A stretch of 64,000 bases of DNA from an uncultured Oscillospiraceae bacterium. GTDB taxonomy: Bacteria; Bacillota; Clostridia; Oscillospirales; Oscillospiraceae. How positions within the stretch are numbered: the stretch's first letter is position 1; every line of letters begins with the position of its first letter. A model generated the notes under the pieces. That model saw only the letters and a program-made list of their open reading frames with translations, was not told the origin of the DNA and searched no databases. The position numbers and the translations under genes are program-made. Positions 50,188-59,746 of the stretch are shown piece after piece. The stretch spans positions 94,296 to 158,295 of the forward strand of contig CAKUED010000003.1 of NCBI GenBank assembly GCA_934646005.1, given 5' to 3'.

Positions 50188-51165
50188 ATGAAAACACGAA
50201 TTTTTCTGGTGCGCCACGCGGAGGCGGAGGGCAATTATTACCGCCGCTTCCACGGGCAGTATGATTCTCTGATAACGGAAAACGGCAAGCGGCAGATCGA
50301 GTGCCTGCGCCGCCGCTTTGAGCGCGAAGAGGTGAACGCCTGCTACGCGAGCGACCTCTTCCGCACGCGCAAGACCGCCGAGGCGGTGTGGCTGGCGAAA
50401 AATCTGCCGCTGCGCCCGGACGCGCGCCTGCGCGAGGTGGCGGCGGGCGTTTGGGAGGATGTGCCGTTCGGCTGGCTGGAGGAATATGACGCGGAGAATT
50501 TTGCCGCGTTTTCCAAAGACCCCGTGCACTGGCACGTCCACGGTGCGGAGCGCTACGCGCCCATGACGGCACGCTTTCTGCGGGCGCTGGACGACATCGC
50601 GCGTGAAAACGCGGGCGGCTCGGCGACGGTCTTTTCGCACGCGTGCGTGCTGGGACGGGCGCTGCGCGTGCTGACCGGCGGCGCGCCCACGCCGTATTGT
50701 GACAACACCGCCGTGTCGCTTCTGGAATACGAAAACGGCGGCTGGCGGATCGTGTATCTCAACGACGCCTCGCACATCCCGGAGGCGCTTTCGACCTTTG
50801 CGCGGCAGAAATGGTGGCGGCGCGGCGGCGACAGCCGGGATTTTAACCTGCGCTATACGGAGGTCTCTCCCGGCTGCTGGGACGCGATCCTGCGCGACCG
50901 CGCCGTCGGGCGCGTGGCGGTCGATCTGGCGACGGGCGAGCTTCTGACGCTGGAAATGGCGGAGGGACACCGCGGCGTCGCCCTCGGTCCGCAGCTCCTC
51001 GGTCAGGCGATCAGCGCCCTGCGCAAAAGCGGCGTGCAGACGACCAGCGCGACCCTCCCCGCGTCCCACCCCGCCGAGCATTTCTTCCGCGAGCAGGGCT
51101 TCGAATCCCAACAAACCGGCTCGCAGGTCACATGGACAAAAGACCTCCGCGTGCCGAAATTATAA
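50188..51165 (+). CDS. Histidine phosphatase fused to a GNAT-like C-terminal domain
   Basis: 325 residues from ATG 50188; GTG 50182, overlapping the previous stop, is possible. Residues 1-200 form the phosphoglycerate-mutase-like fold: LVRHAEAEGN with the phospho-His, YASDLFRTRKTAEAV, and the second catalytic His in VFSHACVLGRAL. The last about 110 residues (WDAILRDRAVGRVAVDL...LLTLEMAEGHRGVALGPQLLGQAI..LRKSG...FFREQGFE) follow the GNAT acetyltransferase pattern, with RGVALGPQLL at the acetyl-CoA loop. Substrates of both halves are unknown. Coupled to the PyrF-like gene. Confidence 0.8.
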   Translation: MKTRIFLVRHAEAEGNYYRRFHGQYDSLITENGKRQIECLRRRFEREEVNACYASDLFRTRKTAEAVWLAKNLPLRPDARLREVAAGVWEDVPFGWLEEYDAENFAAFSKDPVHWHVHGAERYAPMTARFLRALDDIARENAGGSATVFSHACVLGRALRVLTGGAPTPYCDNTAVSLLEYENGGWRIVYLNDASHIPEALSTFARQKWWRRGGDSRDFNLRYTEVSPGCWDAILRDRAVGRVAVDLATGELLTLEMAEGHRGVALGPQLLGQAISALRKSGVQTTSATLPASHPAEHFFREQGFESQQTGSQVTWTKDLRVPKL

Positions 51166-51229
51166 AAACGCAGCCCGGGCATCAAATGCTCGGGCTGCTG
51201 AGTGTTTCAAAAAATAATTTTTGAAACAC

Positions 51230-52357
51230 TTAATCCGCGTACTGGCTATACAGCGCCACATGGTCGTAGACGGTATACCAGCTCGTCCAGGCGTTGGCGG
51301 TGACGCAGATGCATTTGCGGCCCTTGGGGCTGACGCCGTAGCTGGCGCAGCAGTTGCCTGCCTGCGCGGTATAGCCGGTCTTGGCGGCGATGATCTGCGC
51401 GCCGTTCAGCTCCTGCCCCTGTGCGCGGACAAGGAATTTGTTGTACATCTCCACGCCGTCGGGGTGCTTGTTCGTCGGGGGCGTGGTGTAGCGCGCGGTG
51501 GAGAGCACCTCGCGGCAGAGGTCGTTATCGAGCGCCGCCTGCAAAATGACCGCCATGTCGCGGATGGTGCAGTAGTGATCTTCGTTGTGCAGTCCGCTCG
51601 CGTCCACAAAATGTGCCGTGGTGAGACCCAGCTCCTGCGCCTTTTCGTTCATGAGCTCGGCAAAGGCTTCCTCCGATCCGGCGATGTAGATCGCCAGCGC
51701 CTCGGTCGCCTCCGCGCCGGAGGGCAGGATCGCGCCGTAGATCAGCTCGCGCAGCGGCACGTCCTCGCCGTCCACAAAGCCCGCCATCGTCAGGTCCGCG
51801 AGGTAGATAGGGTCAATGATCGCCTGCGTCATGCGGAACGTGTCGTCCAGATCGTCAATTTGCTCGCACGCGACGAGCGCCGTGAGAATTTTGGTCATCG
51901 ACGCCGGATAGATCTTGGCGTCTGGGTCTTTCTCGCAGATGACGGTGTTCGTCTCCGCGTCGATGAGGATCGCCCCGGCGCTGTACAGCTCCAGATCGAG
52001 CGTGCGCGTCTCGTCCGTCTCGGCGGCGTAGGGGTCGGTTTTTTCGCCGGACTCCGGCGGCTGCGATTCATCAGACGGCGCTTCGGCGGGCGGTTCTTCC
52101 GCCGGTGTTTCCTCCGTCGGCACTTCTTCTGATGGCTGCGCGTCCTCGGCGGGCGCTTCCGACGCTTCCTGCGCGGGGGCTGGCTGCGTCACGGGTTCTG
52201 CCTGCTCAGACGACGGCTGGATGGTGGTGCTGGCGCTGTAGTGCATCATCCGTACCACCAGAAACACCACGCCCGCCATGGCGGCGGCGATGAGAAGCAG
52301 CAGCAGCGCCGTACTGACGGGGCGGCGGCTGCGGGTCGTTTTTTCTTCCTGGGGCAT
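51230..52357 (-). CDS. D-alanyl-D-alanine carboxypeptidase (serine type, PBP5-like)
   Basis: 375 residues. The start MPQEEK at 52357 fits AGGA with 6-base spacing; longer starts reach 52387. An N-terminal membrane helix (residues about 15-40) is followed by a 70-residue Pro/Glu/Ala-rich spacer. The peptidase S11 domain has SMTK (active Ser and Lys), LPSGAEA at the SxN position (Asn replaced by Ala, seen in some clostridial members as I recall) and AKTGYT as the KTG motif. It trims the terminal D-Ala of peptidoglycan outside the membrane. The C-terminal PBP5 domain is absent. Confidence 0.92.
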   Translation of the reverse strand: MPQEEKTTRSRRPVSTALLLLLIAAAMAGVVFLVVRMMHYSASTTIQPSSEQAEPVTQPAPAQEASEAPAEDAQPSEEVPTEETPAEEPPAEAPSDESQPPESGEKTDPYAAETDETRTLDLELYSAGAILIDAETNTVICEKDPDAKIYPASMTKILTALVACEQIDDLDDTFRMTQAIIDPIYLADLTMAGFVDGEDVPLRELIYGAILPSGAEATEALAIYIAGSEEAFAELMNEKAQELGLTTAHFVDASGLHNEDHYCTIRDMAVILQAALDNDLCREVLSTARYTTPPTNKHPDGVEMYNKFLVRAQGQELNGAQIIAAKTGYTAQAGNCCASYGVSPKGRKCICVTANAWTSWYTVYDHVALYSQYAD

Positions 52358-52467
52358 ATTCATTCCTGCTTTCGCGTTAGTAGCCATATCATATCACAGT
52401 TGCGCCTCGCTTGCAAATTTCTTTTGAAAAATTCAGAATTTTCGGAAAACGTCGCCAAAACGCCGTC

Positions 52468-52486
52468 ATTCTACTGGGAGTAGAAT
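52468..52486. other. Short palindrome upstream of the DegV gene
   Basis: ATTCTACT-GGG-AGTAGAAT is perfect. A -10-like TATAAT lies further down at 52563-52568 without a clear -35. The rest of the 215-base gap is unremarkable. Confidence 0.4.
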
Positions 52487-52602
52487 GCGCGCAAAAATCG
52501 TAGAACGGCATTTTTCGATCCGTTCTGGTATTTTCGCGGCGCGGCTGTTAAAATGACAGCACTATAATACCCCAAATTGTACATTCAGAAAGGACGAGTC
52601 CC

Positions 52603-53478
52603 ATGAGTCAGACGTATCAGATCTTTACCGATTCCTCCTGTGACCTGCCGCAGGAGCGCGCGGACGCATATGACCTTCACGTTGTCCCCCTCACCGTTCA
52701 GATGAACGGCAAAAGCTACCGCAACGAGCTGGATGGGCGTGAGATCGCCTTTTCCGACTTTTACGCCGCCCTGCGCGCCGGTACGCCCGCGTCCACCAGC
52801 GCCGTAAACCCGGAGGCGTTCCGCGCGGAGATGGAGCCGGTTTTACAGGCGGGCATCGACATTTTGTACATTGGTTTTTCGTCGGGACTGAGCACGACGT
52901 ATCAGTCCGGCTGCATCGCGGCGGCGGAGCTGCGCGAAAAATACCCCGAGCGCACCATCCTCACCGTGGACAGCCTCTGTGCCTCGCTCGGTCAGGGTCT
53001 GCTGGTGCACCACGCCGTGCAGAAGAAAAACGCCGGCGCGAGCATCGAAGAGCTCGCGCAGTATCTGGAGGACAACAAGCTGCACCTGTGCCACTGGTTC
53101 ACGGTGGAGGACCTGATGTTCCTCAAGCGCGGCGGGCGCGTCTCGGCGGCGACGGCGCTGCTCGGCACGGCGCTGCAGATCAAGCCCGTCATGCACGTCG
53201 ATAACGACGGGCATCTCATCAACGTCAGCAAGGCGCGCGGGCGCAAGGCGTCCATCTCCGCGCTCGTTGACCGCATGGAAAAGACCGGCATCGACATCGC
53301 GTCGCAGACCGTTTTCATCAGCCACGGCGACTGCCAGGCGGACGCGGAATACGCCGCCGAGCTGATGCGCACGCGCCTGGGCGTCAAGGACATCCTCATC
53401 AACTACGTCGGTCCTGTCATCGGCTCGCACTCCGGTCCGGGCACGCTGGCGATCTTCTTCCTCGGTTCTGAACGCTGA
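52603..53478 (+). CDS. DegV-family fatty-acid-binding protein
   Basis: 291 residues. DegV features: FTDSSCDLPQE at the start, a TSAVNPEAF block where the family carries TSQPS, FSSGLSTTYQSG, VDSLCASLGQGLLV, FLKRGGRVSAATALLG and the C-terminal VGPVIGSHSGPGTLAIFF. DegV/FakB proteins bind a fatty acid and present it to the kinase FakA. No fakA is nearby. AGAAAGGA upstream of the ATG. Confidence 0.95.
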   Translation: MSQTYQIFTDSSCDLPQERADAYDLHVVPLTVQMNGKSYRNELDGREIAFSDFYAALRAGTPASTSAVNPEAFRAEMEPVLQAGIDILYIGFSSGLSTTYQSGCIAAAELREKYPERTILTVDSLCASLGQGLLVHHAVQKKNAGASIEELAQYLEDNKLHLCHWFTVEDLMFLKRGGRVSAATALLGTALQIKPVMHVDNDGHLINVSKARGRKASISALVDRMEKTGIDIASQTVFISHGDCQADAEYAAELMRTRLGVKDILINYVGPVIGSHSGPGTLAIFFLGSER

Positions 53479-53491
53479 ATACGGAACATCT

Positions 53492-53519
53492 GCGCGGACG
53501 CTGCGGCGTCCGCGCTTTT
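53492..53519 (+). terminator. Terminator after the DegV gene
   Basis: A 10-bp stem GCGCGGACGC with 53506-53515 and loop TGCG, then TTTT. Confidence 0.88.
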
Positions 53520-53521
53520 CG

Positions 53522-53550
53522 TTGACACGCCGGGGCGCGGATGGTATCAT
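53522..53550 (+). promoter_or_regulatory. Promoter of the yhhN-like gene
   Basis: TTGACA (53522-53527), 17 bases, TATCAT (53545-53550), directly behind the preceding terminator. Confidence 0.85.
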
Positions 53551-53581
53551 ACTTCTATCCAAAGCTCAGGAGGTCGTGCCG

Positions 53582-54256
53582 ATGATCCCCATTTTGCTCG
53601 TTGCCGCCGGAACGGTGCTCGAGACCGCCTTTATCATGCAGTCCTACCGGCAGCGCAGCGGCATGAGCGTGCTGCTCAAAACGCTTGCCTCGTGCTGCTT
53701 TGTGCTGCTCGGGAGGTACTGTGCGCACCTGCGCGAGGGCTCAGCGTTTTCCGATTTTGTCCAGCTTGGACTGCTGTTCGGGCTGCTGGGCGACGTGCTG
53801 CTGGCGCTGCGCTTTTTGTGGCAGAAAACGCGCACGGCGTTCTTTTTGGCGGGTACGGCGGCGTTTTTCACCGGGCACGTCTTTTATATTCTGGCGATTT
53901 TCGAGCGCAGCCCGGACGCGTGGATGCTCGCCATTCCCATCACGCTCATCGCGCTGGGCGCGGCGGCGTTTTATTCCCGCGCCAATCAGGTGCGCGCGGG
54001 GCGCGTCACGCCGTTTGGCGTGGTGTACATCGGCGAGGTGCTGTTTATGACGGCGTGCGCGCTGTGCGGCGCGTTCCAGACCTCCGACCGGGCGCTGTTC
54101 CTGTTTTTCCTCGGCGGGCTGTGCTTCTCGCTGAGCGATAATATGCTCGTCGCCCTCTCGTTCGGCAAGGAGGATCACCCCTACCGCAACGCCGTACTGC
54201 ACATTCTGTACTACATGGCGCAGATATTGATCGCGCTGAGTATTTTGTTCCAATGA
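53582..54256 (+). CDS. YhhN-family membrane protein (lysoplasmalogenase-like)
   Basis: 224 residues from ATG 53582 (AGGAGG upstream), about eight helices. Conserved YhhN elements: GLLFGLLGDVLLAL, FLAGTAAFFTGHVFYILA and the late GGLCFSLSDNMLVAL, with the acidic residues of the proposed active site (GD and SD). Eukaryotic TMEM86 homologues hydrolyse lysoplasmalogens, and anaerobic Clostridia contain plasmalogens, so that role is plausible but unproven here. Confidence 0.88.
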   Translation: MIPILLVAAGTVLETAFIMQSYRQRSGMSVLLKTLASCCFVLLGRYCAHLREGSAFSDFVQLGLLFGLLGDVLLALRFLWQKTRTAFFLAGTAAFFTGHVFYILAIFERSPDAWMLAIPITLIALGAAAFYSRANQVRAGRVTPFGVVYIGEVLFMTACALCGAFQTSDRALFLFFLGGLCFSLSDNMLVALSFGKEDHPYRNAVLHILYYMAQILIALSILFQ

Positions 54257-54262
54257 GGAAAT

Positions 54263-54297
54263 CGCCCGCGTCAACATGACGCGGGCGGTAATTTTTT
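54263..54297 (+). terminator. Terminator after the yhhN-like gene
   Basis: An 11-bp stem CGCCCGCGTCA-ACA-TGACGCGGGCG, then six T. Confidence 0.9.
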
Positions 54298-54344
54298 GTG
54301 CTGCATCGCGTTTTGCCGTAAAGTAGGGGAGGAGCAGGGTAGGT

Positions 54345-54838
54345 AAGAAGGAATAGTGAAGAGTGAAGAAGTGATTGTTTTGCGTAGGGGCGGGGTTCTA
54401 CCCCGCCCGCGCACGGTGCACCATCGAAATTGTACAACAAACGGCGACCTCGCAAAATCTCCGTAGGGGTCGATGCCCACATCGACCCGGCGGTGCGCAA
54501 TCGCAGCATTGCACACACCATCGGCGAAATCGCACAATGTTTTGTAGGGGCGGACGACTCTGTCCGCCCGTGGGGCAATTGCGGATTTGTCGATGGGTTT
54601 CGTGAAAACGGGCGTGCGTCGTGCGGGTCGATGTGGGCATCGACCCCTACAAACATTGTACGGATTCGCATTGGTGCATCCGTGTTTGCAGGTGCATGCC
54701 GCCGGGCGGACAGGGTCGTCCGCCCCTACGGGTGCGTGCGTGTTCGCATGGGTGCACCTAAATTCGTGACATTGTACTGCGCGGGCGGGGTAGAACCCCG
54801 CCCCTACGCAAATTTGATAGATTCTGCGAAGTCACCGA
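54345..54838. repeat. Palindrome array G
   Basis: Units at 54384 (GGGGTTCTACCCC), 54463 (TCGATGCCCACATCGA) and 54544 (GGACGACTCTGTCC) in plus orientation, then 54624, 54703 and about 54781 reversed; spacing 79, 81, 80, 79 and 78. The left flank carries the reversed TTCACTATTC motif (54350-54372). No gene in about 600 bases. Confidence 0.9.
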
Positions 54839-54917
54839 TGTGCATCCCGGCGATTATTTTGCCATTTTCTTTTTCCGCCCTTTCTGCTATACTATTCCCA
54901 GAAGTGGAGGGGTGGAT

Positions 54918-56840
54918 ATGCCCGAATTTTTGCCGGTCTGCCGCGCGGATATGGACGCGCGGGGCTGGGCGCAGTGCGATTTTGTTTATGTCATCGGGGA
55001 CGCGTATGTCGATCACCCCTCGTTCGGGCACGCGATCATCTCGCGCGTTTTGGAGCACGCCGGGTACAAGGTCGGCATTCTCTCACAGCCGGACTGGAAA
55101 AATCCCGACTCCATTGCCGCGCTCGGCGCACCGCGGCTGGGCTTTCTCGTCTCGGGCGGGAATATGGACTCGATGGTGAACCACTACTCCGTGTCCAAAA
55201 AGCGCCGGCAAGCCGATGCCTACACCCCCGGCGGCGTGATGGGCAAGCGCCCGGACTACGCTGTGGTGGTATACTGCAACCTCATCCGGCGCACGTTCAA
55301 AAACATCCCGATCCTGATCGGCGGCATTGAGGCGAGCCTGCGCAGGCTGGCACACTACGACTACTGGTCCGACAAGCTCAAGCGGTCGATCCTGCTCGAT
55401 TCGCAGGCGGACCTGCTGCTCTACGGCATGGGTGAGCGTGCCATCGTGGAGGCGGCAAACGCCCTGAACGACGGCATGAACGTGCGCGACCTGACCTACA
55501 TCGACGGCACGGTCTTCCGCGCGGCGAGTGCCGACACGCCCGTCCCGTCCATCCGCCTGCCGGACTACGCGAGCCTTGTAAAAGACCCGAAAAAGTACGC
55601 CGAGAGCTTTTACCTGCAATATACGAATACCGACCCGTTCTCCGCCAAGCAGCTCATTGAGCCGTATTCCGAGCGCGAGTTCGTCCTCCAGAACCCACCG
55701 CAAAAGCCGCTTTCACAGGCGGAGATGGACGAAATTTACGCCCTGCCCTACTGCCGCACCTATCACCCGAGCTATGAAGCCCTCGGCGGCGTGCCCGCCA
55801 TTCAGGAGGTCAAATTCAGTCTGGTGTCGAACCGCGGGTGCTTCGGCGCGTGCAGCTTCTGCGCGCTGACGTTCCACCAGGGCAGGATCGTGCAGACCCG
55901 CAGCCACGAGTCCATCGTGCGCGAGGCGGAAGCAATGACGCACGAGCCGGATTTTAAGGGCTATATTCACGACGTCGGCGGGCCGACGGCGAATTTCCGC
56001 CACCCCGCGTGCCAGAAGCAGCTCACGAAGGGCGCGTGCCAGAACCGGCAGTGCCTGTTTCCCGCGCCGTGCAAAAATATGGACGCCGACCACTCGGATT
56101 ACCTCGCGCTGCTGCGCAAACTCCGCGCGCTTCCGAACGTGAAAAAGGTGTTCATCCGCAGCGGCATCCGCTTCGACTATCTGCTCGCCGACCGCTCGGA
56201 CGCGTTTTTCCGTGAGCTCGTGCGCTATCACATCTCCGGGCAGCTCAAGGTCGCGCCGGAGCACGTCTCCGACCGGGTGCTCGCCGTGATGGGAAAGCCC
56301 CGCCACAGCGTGTACCTCCAATTCCTCGACCGCTACAAACGGATCAATGAGCAGGCGCGCATGAAGCAGTTCGTCGTGCCGTATCTCATGTCCTCGCACC
56401 CCGGCTGCACGCTGCGGGATGCCGTGGAGCTGGCGGAATATCTGCGCGACACGGGACATCACCCCGAGCAGGTGCAGGATTTTTACCCCACGCCGTCCAC
56501 GCTCTCCACAGTCATGTATTACACGGGGCTTGACCCGCGCACGATGCAGCCGGTGTATGTGCCGAAAAATCCGCACGAAAAGGCGATGCAGCGGGCGCTC
56601 ATGCAGTACCGCGACCCGAAAAATGACGCTCTCGTGCGCGAAGCGCTGGAAAAGGCGGAGCGGACGGACCTGATCGGAAACGGACCGAAATGCCTCATCC
56701 GCCCGCGCAGCAAGAACGCGCCGTCCGGCAGGGCGGCAAAGCCCGCAAAAAAGCCGGACGCGCCTGCAAAAGCTCGCGCGCCGCGTCAAAATGCGCCCAC
56801 GCCCGTCCCGCGCACAGACCGCCGCAAGCGCCGCCGCTGA
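54918..56840 (+). CDS. YgiQ-family radical SAM protein
   Basis: 640 residues from ATG 54918 (GTGGAGGGG upstream). N-terminal region with [20 protein letters not shown] and [16 protein letters not shown]. The iron-sulfur motif is [19 protein letters not shown] (CX3CX2C), followed by the YgiQ block [14 protein letters not shown]...[12 protein letters not shown] with extra cysteines. The last 60 residues are Lys/Arg/Ala/Pro-rich. The reaction is unknown. An extended -10 (TGCTATACT, 54885-54893) precedes it. Confidence 0.94.
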   Translation: MPEFLPVCRADMDARGWAQCDFVYVIGDAYVDHPSFGHAIISRVLEHAGYKVGILSQPDWKNPDSIAALGAPRLGFLVSGGNMDSMVNHYSVSKKRRQADAYTPGGVMGKRPDYAVVVYCNLIRRTFKNIPILIGGIEASLRRLAHYDYWSDKLKRSILLDSQADLLLYGMGERAIVEAANALNDGMNVRDLTYIDGTVFRAASADTPVPSIRLPDYASLVKDPKKYAESFYLQYTNTDPFSAKQLIEPYSEREFVLQNPPQKPLSQAEMDEIYALPYCRTYHPSYEALGGVPAIQEVKFSLVSNRGCFGACSFCALTFHQGRIVQTRSHESIVREAEAMTHEPDFKGYIHDVGGPTANFRHPACQKQLTKGACQNRQCLFPAPCKNMDADHSDYLALLRKLRALPNVKKVFIRSGIRFDYLLADRSDAFFRELVRYHISGQLKVAPEHVSDRVLAVMGKPRHSVYLQFLDRYKRINEQARMKQFVVPYLMSSHPGCTLRDAVELAEYLRDTGHHPEQVQDFYPTPSTLSTVMYYTGLDPRTMQPVYVPKNPHEKAMQRALMQYRDPKNDALVREALEKAERTDLIGNGPKCLIRPRSKNAPSGRAAKPAKKPDAPAKARAPRQNAPTPVPRTDRRKRRR

Positions 56841-56900
56841 GGGTCTATTCTCCCCCGCGCAGGCATATAGTCTCCCATACGAACTGAATGAGGTGGGAGA

Positions 56901-57524
56901 ATGGAACATACGGTCAACAAGACCCTGCTGCGCGGAACGCTCGCGGCGCTGCCCGCGTTTTCGCACGAAAATCATATGCGCAGATTTTATCGCTTTGCGC
57001 TGGAGGTGCCGCGTCTGTCCGGCGCGGTGGACGTGCTGCCCGTGATCGCGGCGCAGGACGTGCTGGACGGCATGGACCTGTTTTCCGGCGACCAGATCGA
57101 GGTCACGGGGCAGATCCGCTCGTTCAACAGCAAGGCGCAGCAGGGGCATAAGCTCATTTTGTCGGTCTACGCCGAGGCGCTGACCACGGCGGAGGGCGTG
57201 CCGGAAAACCGCGTGCAGCTCTGCGGCGCGCTGTGCAAGCCGCCCGTCTACCGCCGCACGCCGCTCGGACGCGAGATCTGCGACGTGATGCTCGCCGTCA
57301 GCCGCGCCTATCACCGCTCGGACTACATCCCCTGCATCCTCTGGGGGCGCGCTGCACAGGAGGCGTCGGTGCTTTCGCCGGGGTCGCCGCTCGCGCTCAC
57401 GGGGCGGATGCAGAGCCGCGAATATGTCAAGGTCCTGCCCGGCGGCAGCGAAAAGCGCGTTGCCTATGAGGTCTCCGCCACCCGCTCCGCATTTTCTGAC
57501 GATCTTTTAGAAATTTTTGACTGA
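56901..57524 (+). CDS. Single-stranded DNA-binding-like protein with two OB folds
   Basis: 207 residues. Two SSB-type OB repeats: residues about 1-95 (LLRGTLAALPAFSHE..FYRFALEVPRLSG..DVLPVIA) and about 100-200 (VQLCGALCKPPVYRRTPLGREICDVMLAVSRAYHRSDYIPCILWG). The second repeat is closer to bacterial SSB. It lacks the acidic C-terminal tip of housekeeping SSB, although it ends in EIFD. Found singly in Clostridia as an accessory SSB; the DNA transaction it serves is unknown. Confidence 0.82.
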   Translation: MEHTVNKTLLRGTLAALPAFSHENHMRRFYRFALEVPRLSGAVDVLPVIAAQDVLDGMDLFSGDQIEVTGQIRSFNSKAQQGHKLILSVYAEALTTAEGVPENRVQLCGALCKPPVYRRTPLGREICDVMLAVSRAYHRSDYIPCILWGRAAQEASVLSPGSPLALTGRMQSREYVKVLPGGSEKRVAYEVSATRSAFSDDLLEIFD

Positions 57525-57605
57525 TCGCTGCAACCTTTCCCAATTTTACTCGTCATATAGGGTGTACAGGATATATGAGGCAAAAAATGAAAGGAGCAAA
57601 CGACC

Positions 57606-58643
57606 ATGAAGCACTACAAACGATACCTGGCGCTGATCTGCGCCCTGCTGCTTGCCGTGTGCGTGTTCACCGGGTGCAGTGCATCCACAAACGCAGCCTA
57701 CGACACCGCCACCGGCTACTTCAGCAGCTACAAAACAGAGGACGCCCCGGCGGCAGCAGAGGCTTCGATGCCTGCTGAAACGCCAATGGCGGACGAGTCA
57801 TGGGCAGAACCCGAAGAGGCCGTCTCGACCCAGAGCTACAGCGGCGAGGACGGGCTCACGCCCACGGCGGACAGCGCGCTGTCGGCGGAAAAGATCATCT
57901 ACTCCGCCGATCTGTACCTGCAAACCACAGAATTTGACAAGACCATGCAGACGCTGGAGCAGAACGTCGCCGCCTGCGGCGGGTTTGTGGAGGGCTCTAA
58001 CGTCTACGGCGACATCCGCTACAATGACGACGGCACGACGCAGGTCGTCAACCGCACCGCCTACTATACCGTCCGCGTCCCGGCGGCGCAGTTTGAAGGC
58101 TTTTTGAAGCAGGCGGACGGGCTGGGGAATGTGCTTTCGTCCAGCCGCAACGCCGAAAACGTCACCTCGTCGTACACGGATTATGAGGCGCGGCTGTCGT
58201 CGCTCAACACGCAGGAGGAGCGGCTGCTCGATATGCTCAAGAAAACGACGGACGTGGAAAGCCTCGTCGCGCTGGAGCAGCGGCTGTCCGACGTGCGCTA
58301 CGAGATCGAGTCGATCGAGCGGAATCTGCGCAATCTTGACCGGAAGATCACCTATTCCACGGTGTCGCTGACGCTGGAGGAGGTCGAGGTTTACACGCCG
58401 ACCGTGCCCGTGCAGCGCACGTTCGGCGAGAAGCTGGCGAGCGCCTTCTCTGACGGCTGGAACGGCTTTGTGCGCGGCTTCCAGCGCCTTTGCATCGGCA
58501 TCGTCAGCGCCCTCCCCGCCCTCGTCCTGCTGGCGATCCTCGTCGTGATCGTGCTCCTCATCGTCCGCAAGCTCCGCAGAAAGCACGCGGCAAAGCAGGC
58601 GGAGGAACAGGCAACAAAAACTGATACGACGGAAAACAATTGA
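57606..58643 (+). CDS. DUF4349 lipoprotein
   Basis: 345 residues (AAAGGAG 9 bases before the ATG). Lipobox VFTGCS (Cys near residue 24). A low-complexity Ala/Glu/Ser region is followed by the DUF4349 domain: KIIYSADLYLQT, GGFVEGSNVYGD, YYTVRVPAAQFEGFL, a coiled coil with LSSLNTQEERLLDMLKKT, and a C-terminal membrane helix (ALPALVLLAILVVIVLLIV) before a basic cytoplasmic tail. A surface-exposed, membrane-anchored protein of unknown role. Confidence 0.9.
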   Translation: MKHYKRYLALICALLLAVCVFTGCSASTNAAYDTATGYFSSYKTEDAPAAAEASMPAETPMADESWAEPEEAVSTQSYSGEDGLTPTADSALSAEKIIYSADLYLQTTEFDKTMQTLEQNVAACGGFVEGSNVYGDIRYNDDGTTQVVNRTAYYTVRVPAAQFEGFLKQADGLGNVLSSSRNAENVTSSYTDYEARLSSLNTQEERLLDMLKKTTDVESLVALEQRLSDVRYEIESIERNLRNLDRKITYSTVSLTLEEVEVYTPTVPVQRTFGEKLASAFSDGWNGFVRGFQRLCIGIVSALPALVLLAILVVIVLLIVRKLRRKHAAKQAEEQATKTDTTENN

Positions 58644-58651
58644 TGTTGAAA

Positions 58652-58690
58652 AAGCGCCCGCCTCGGGTTCGAGGCGGGCGCTTGGTTTTT
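58652..58690 (+). terminator. Terminator between the DUF4349 and kinase-like genes
   Basis: A 14-bp perfect stem (58652-58665 with 58670-58683), loop GGTT, T run. It lies between convergent genes and probably serves both. Confidence 0.9.
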
Positions 58691-59201
58691 AGTCGGGCTT
58701 GGTCCAGTATTGCGCGCCCCAGTGCTCCAAGTCCCACTGCGGGGAATAGGGGCTGCATTCGTAGTCGATGTAGTAGAGCGTGCCGGCGTGGGGGACGAAA
58801 TTGGTCGGGTAATAGTCGATGTTCCAGCCCGCCGGGTACAGGCGGCGGCACATCGCGTGCAGCTGCTCCAGCCACGCCGCGTCCCACTGCCCGGCAGCGC
58901 GGTGCTCGGCGACTGTCGCCCCGGGGATATACGCCTTCAAAATACGCTCGCGCGGCGCGTCCGCCGCGATCAGGCGCGGCATGGGAATGCCCAGCGCGCG
59001 GAGCGTCTCGTAGTCGCGCAGCTCCGACGCCAGCTTGTCGCCGAATGTGTAATACTCGCACGGCTCGTGGTGGATCTGCTTGAGCACATACTCCCCCGCG
59101 CCGTCCGTGACCAGATAGGAATAGCCGCCCTTGCCCTTGCCGAGCAGCCGCAGGACGCGGTATTCCGCACCCAGCACGCGCAGCGTCTGCGGCGCGCTCA
59201 T
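58689..59201 (-). CDS. Short protein-kinase-like protein
   Basis: 170 residues. Kinase-like elements in order: nucleotide loop LGKGKGGYSY, lysine in YVLKQIHHE, a helix with ELRDYETLRALG, hinge-like LKAYIPG, the catalytic-loop equivalent NIDYYPTNFV (D and N spaced as in HxDxxxxN) and the metal-binding YIDYECSPY (DFG equivalent). The C-lobe is very short, as in small RIO/WaaP-like kinases. Substrate unknown. Third gene of an operon with an ArsR-like regulator and a membrane protein. Confidence 0.75.
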   Translation of the reverse strand: MSAPQTLRVLGAEYRVLRLLGKGKGGYSYLVTDGAGEYVLKQIHHEPCEYYTFGDKLASELRDYETLRALGIPMPRLIAADAPRERILKAYIPGATVAEHRAAGQWDAAWLEQLHAMCRRLYPAGWNIDYYPTNFVPHAGTLYYIDYECSPYSPQWDLEHWGAQYWTKPD

Positions 59202-59746
59202 GCCTGCCGTACCTGCGCCTGCTCCGCGCCGAGGCGGCAGAGCAGCGCCGCCACGAGGAACATCACGCCAAGGGCGATGCTCGCGCCGTTATCAAAGTGT
59301 ACGTCCATCGCCTCGCCCGCGCGCAGGAATGACGCCGCAATGCCGGACACGACCGCCGCCAGCACCGCGCAGCCCGTGGGCATGGCGAGGGTCAGGATGC
59401 CGAGCCGCGTCAGCTCCTTCGCGCCGGAGAGCGTAAAGGGCGTGCCCGCCGCGAGCTCGCGCTTAAAGTAGAGCTCCGCGAATTTGGCGACGACCGCCTC
59501 CCCGGCGCAGACGATCATCCAGCCGAGGAGCGCCGCGCAGACGCCCTCCAGCTCACTGTAGCGCGCGCCGCCGAACAGGTCGTAGATCGTCACGCCGCCG
59601 AGCTTGATGGCAAAGCCGCCGCCGAAGGCTGCGCTGAGCGCGCCCACGACGCTGCCGCCAAAGCCGATGCAGGCGAAAATGAAGGCGATGCAGCTGAGAA
59701 CTTCGCCGATTTTCGCCAGAGTTTGAATGGTTTTGAGTGTTTTCAT
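59198..59746 (-). CDS. Membrane protein, DUF2975-like
   Basis: 182 residues with four helices (LSCIAFIFACIGFGGSVVGAL, GVCAALLGWMIVCAGEAVVA, LTLAMPTGCAVLAAVVSGI, GASIALGVMFLVAALLC) and a FAELYFKRELAAGTPFT loop, resembling DUF2975-type proteins that are typically paired with small regulators. 4-base overlaps with both neighbours show tight coupling. Function unknown. Confidence 0.7.
   Translation of the reverse strand: MKTLKTIQTLAKIGEVLSCIAFIFACIGFGGSVVGALSAAFGGGFAIKLGGVTIYDLFGGARYSELEGVCAALLGWMIVCAGEAVVAKFAELYFKRELAAGTPFTLSGAKELTRLGILTLAMPTGCAVLAAVVSGIAASFLRAGEAMDVHFDNGASIALGVMFLVAALLCRLGAEQAQVRQA

Noticed and set aside
51230..52357. Inactive D,D-carboxypeptidase because SGN reads SGA
   Set aside because: Ser-Gly-Ala at this position is, as far as I recall, common in clostridial S11 peptidases. 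The catalytic Ser, Lys and KTG are intact.
54398..54769. Many overlapping open frames across the palindrome arrays (peptides with GRTGSSAPT or GVEPRPYA)
   Set aside because: They occur on both strands and in several frames of the same repeat and lack RBSs. They are open only because the repeat units are GC-rich and stop-poor.
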